From contig DMZT01000479.1 in NCBI GenBank assembly GCA_003484865.1, positions 3,328 through 11,006 of the forward strand: DNA of 7,679 nt, written 5' to 3'. The DNA comes from Stenotrophomonas sp. Its GTDB lineage: Bacteria > Pseudomonadota > Gammaproteobacteria > Xanthomonadales > Xanthomonadaceae. Every line of letters begins with the position of its first letter. The stretch's first letter is position 1. A program made the position numbers and the translations under genes. The notes under the pieces are model-generated. The model was not told where the DNA came from and did no database searches. It was given only the letters and a program-made list of their open reading frames with translations. Positions 6,901 to 7,679 of the stretch are shown here, in pieces.

Positions 6901-7679
6901 GTGGACCTTCGCGCCCGCGTTGATGGCGTGGCTGGGCCGGCCGCCGGCCGCAAGCGTGGCCGAACTGTCCGTGACCCAGCGGGCATTCCTGGGCCGGCTG
7001 GCGCGGCGCACCTGGTCGTTCTTCCAGGCGTGGGTGCGCGAGCAGGATCACTGGCTGCCGCCGGACAATATCCAGGAGCACCCGACGCTGGTGGTGGCGC
7101 GGCGCACCTCGCCGACCAACATCGGCCTGTCCCTGCTGGCCAATCTGTCCGCGTGGGATTTCGGCTGGCTCCAGCTGGGCGCGGTCGCGGAACGTACCGC
7201 CCTCACCTTCGATACGCTGGACCAGCTGCCGCGCCATCGCGGCCACTTCCTGAACTGGTACGACACCGAAACCCTGGCGCCGCTGCAGCCGCGCTACGTC
7301 TCCACCGTGGACAGCGGCAACCTGGCCGGCCACCTGCTGACGCTGCGCCAAGGCCTGCTCGCGCTGGTGGACGCGCCGGTGCTGGCGCCACATACCTTCG
7401 ATGGCCTGGCCGATACGCTCGGTGTGCTGGAAGAGGAACGGCAGCGCCATCGCCCCGCTGACGCACTCCTGGGCGAGGCGCTCAACCACCTTCGCCAGCG
7501 CCTGGCGGCAACGCGTACCGACCAACCCCGTGGGACGGCACAGCTGCTCGCCCGGTTGCAGGAGCTGGCCGGTCTGGCCGACGCCGTTCTGGCGCAATGG
7601 CCGGGGCCGGAGTCGCCCGAGGAAGGTGCGCTGCACTGGCCTGCCCTGTTCGCTGCCGAATGCCATGCCGCCCACGCGA
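3941..7679 (+). CDS. ndvB: Cyclic beta-1,2-glucan synthase (NdvB/Cgs), N-terminal part, cut by window edge
   Basis: The frame is open from 3941 to the window end (1246 codons); family members are about 2700-2900 residues. The inner-membrane enzyme polymerises glucose from UDP-glucose into cyclic beta-1,2-glucan. Residues 1-420 are the N-terminal domain, with ten Arg in the first 25 residues and the family motif MDFGTRDAYR (343-352). Membrane pairs lie at about 425-445/451-473, 831-847/853-870 and 956-974/978-998, six in all as in Brucella Cgs. The GT84 domain (about 480-825) shows Asp540 (LLTDFLD), the DxD motif Asp639/Asp641, HDLLEG (752-757) and RRARWIRGDW (784-793). After residue 1000 the cyclisation domain begins: DHWLPPDN (1036-1043), RTSPTNIG (1055-1062), YVSTVDSGNLAG (1119-1130). 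The C-terminal GH94 phosphorylase domain should lie beyond the edge. An in-frame TAA at 3935-3937 excludes earlier starts; no good Shine-Dalgarno sequence precedes the ATG. Confidence 0.95.
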   Translation, partial: MPHFRRLFGRWLRLRRLVRWRWRERQASVPAIEATEVPLRAALYSVEQMEVYGRALARQHRVRMRPGAERLLDRLQANERVLEDANTLLSNVVREQRPVTPAGEWLLDNYYLIEEQIQTARRHLPRGYSRQLPSLVAGPSAGLPRVYELSMQAIAHGDGRIDGDTLGRFIASYQSLAPLSLGELWAVPIMLRLALLENLRRMAARVMRDGTDRGLAAQWADNLNRAASDTPTDVVLVVADMARSEPPLTGAFIAELTRSLQGRGGAWAMPVAWLEQWAAAAGQRIDELVAAEGQQQAADQVSIGNSIGSLRFLSTMDWRTFVEDMSVVEQRLREDPMAVYPQMDFGTRDAYRHVVEKIARGSRVAEERVATIALDLARAAEPLDGPRTHVGYWLVGEGVDATVDAVAEAAPRHRKARLRAHRVPLALYLLPIALLAVVATAGLLASGSGAVPVWLAALFGLLVFSELGIVLVNWTATVLVTPRPLPKLDFSEGIPVACSTVVAVPSMLSSIDGIDVLTEALEVRFLANRDPQLRFVLLTDFLDAAAAETPTDDTLLAHAVERIEELNSRYAAERGDRFYLLHRPRQWNPGEGVWMGLERKRGKLAALNALLRQGDATAFMRTVGDTAALVGVRYVITLDSDTQLPRDAARAFVATLAHPLNRPRFDPALQRVVEGYGILQPSVGTSLGTRRTSRFARMFGSEPGIDPYSRMVSDVYQDLFDEGSFVGKGIYDVEAFEHALEGRLPENRILSHDLLEGCYARAGLVSDVRLYEDYPERYAADAKRRARWIRGDWQLLPWLMPWTPRPGSGWERNRLSLLSRGKLLDNLRRSLVPIAALALLVAGWLYAENPAAWTAWVLALWFAPPLIGMLRDALSVPDDTPLEAHYIMVGRGTLQSLLRAATQVACLPYEALLAGGAVLRTLWRMTVTRRHLLQWNPSSEVERRLGSDRGAEWRVMAPASVLAVALAAVVASVAPHALPVALPLLLAWTFAPALMAWLGRPPAASVAELSVTQRAFLGRLARRTWSFFQAWVREQDHWLPPDNIQEHPTLVVARRTSPTNIGLSLLANLSAWDFGWLQLGAVAERTALTFDTLDQLPRHRGHFLNWYDTETLAPLQPRYVSTVDSGNLAGHLLTLRQGLLALVDAPVLAPHTFDGLADTLGVLEEERQRHRPADALLGEALNHLRQRLAATRTDQPRGTAQLLARLQELAGLADAVLAQWPGPESPEEGALHWPALFAAECHAAHA

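Noticed and set aside
6248..7675. 475-codon minus-strand frame antisense to the synthase
   Set aside because: Same shadow effect: Arg/Gln/His-rich with no domain, and the plus strand carries clear synthase motifs throughout.

Overview
The window looks like chromosome from a high-GC gammaproteobacterium, most likely of the Xanthomonadaceae (Xanthomonas, Stenotrophomonas, Pseudoxanthomonas or a relative). This is an inference from the strongly G/C-ending codons, a very large cyclic beta-1,2-glucan synthase of the NdvB/Cgs type, and a short stand-alone BLUF photoreceptor. No rRNA, tRNA, CRISPR array, complete insertion sequence or phage gene was seen.

Layout. Positions 1-525 hold no gene I can name; there are short palindromes and a possible 3' remnant of an unknown reading frame. 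Positions 526-993 (minus) encode a 155-residue BLUF blue-light sensor with a very strong Shine-Dalgarno sequence. Positions 994-1712 hold no confident gene; they contain the BLUF leader with a run of nine G on its sense strand, and a doubtful TTG-started frame. Positions 1713-2627 (minus) encode a full-length LysR-type regulator. It is divergent, across a 99-bp intergenic region, from a two-gene unit on the plus strand: an NTF2/SnoaL-like protein (2727-3056) and a short-chain dehydrogenase/reductase (3053-3835), joined by an ATGA overlap. After a 105-bp gap, a giant frame opens at 3941 and runs off the right edge. It is the N-terminal 1246 residues of the cyclic glucan synthase, covering the cytosolic N-domain, six predicted membrane segments, the whole GT84 glucosyltransferase domain and the start of the cyclisation domain.

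How they work together. The LysR regulator probably controls the NTF2-like/SDR pair; its effector and the SDR substrate cannot be read from sequence. The glucan synthase makes periplasmic cyclic beta-1,2-glucans from UDP-glucose, which in related bacteria serve osmoadaptation and host interaction. Nothing ties the BLUF sensor mechanistically to the other genes beyond proximity.

I see no convincing new multi-gene system. The items most worth a second look are the inverted repeats in the two intergenic control regions, the Gly-to-Arg change in a conserved SDR loop, the G9 tract in the BLUF leader, and the two gene-poor stretches flanking the BLUF gene.
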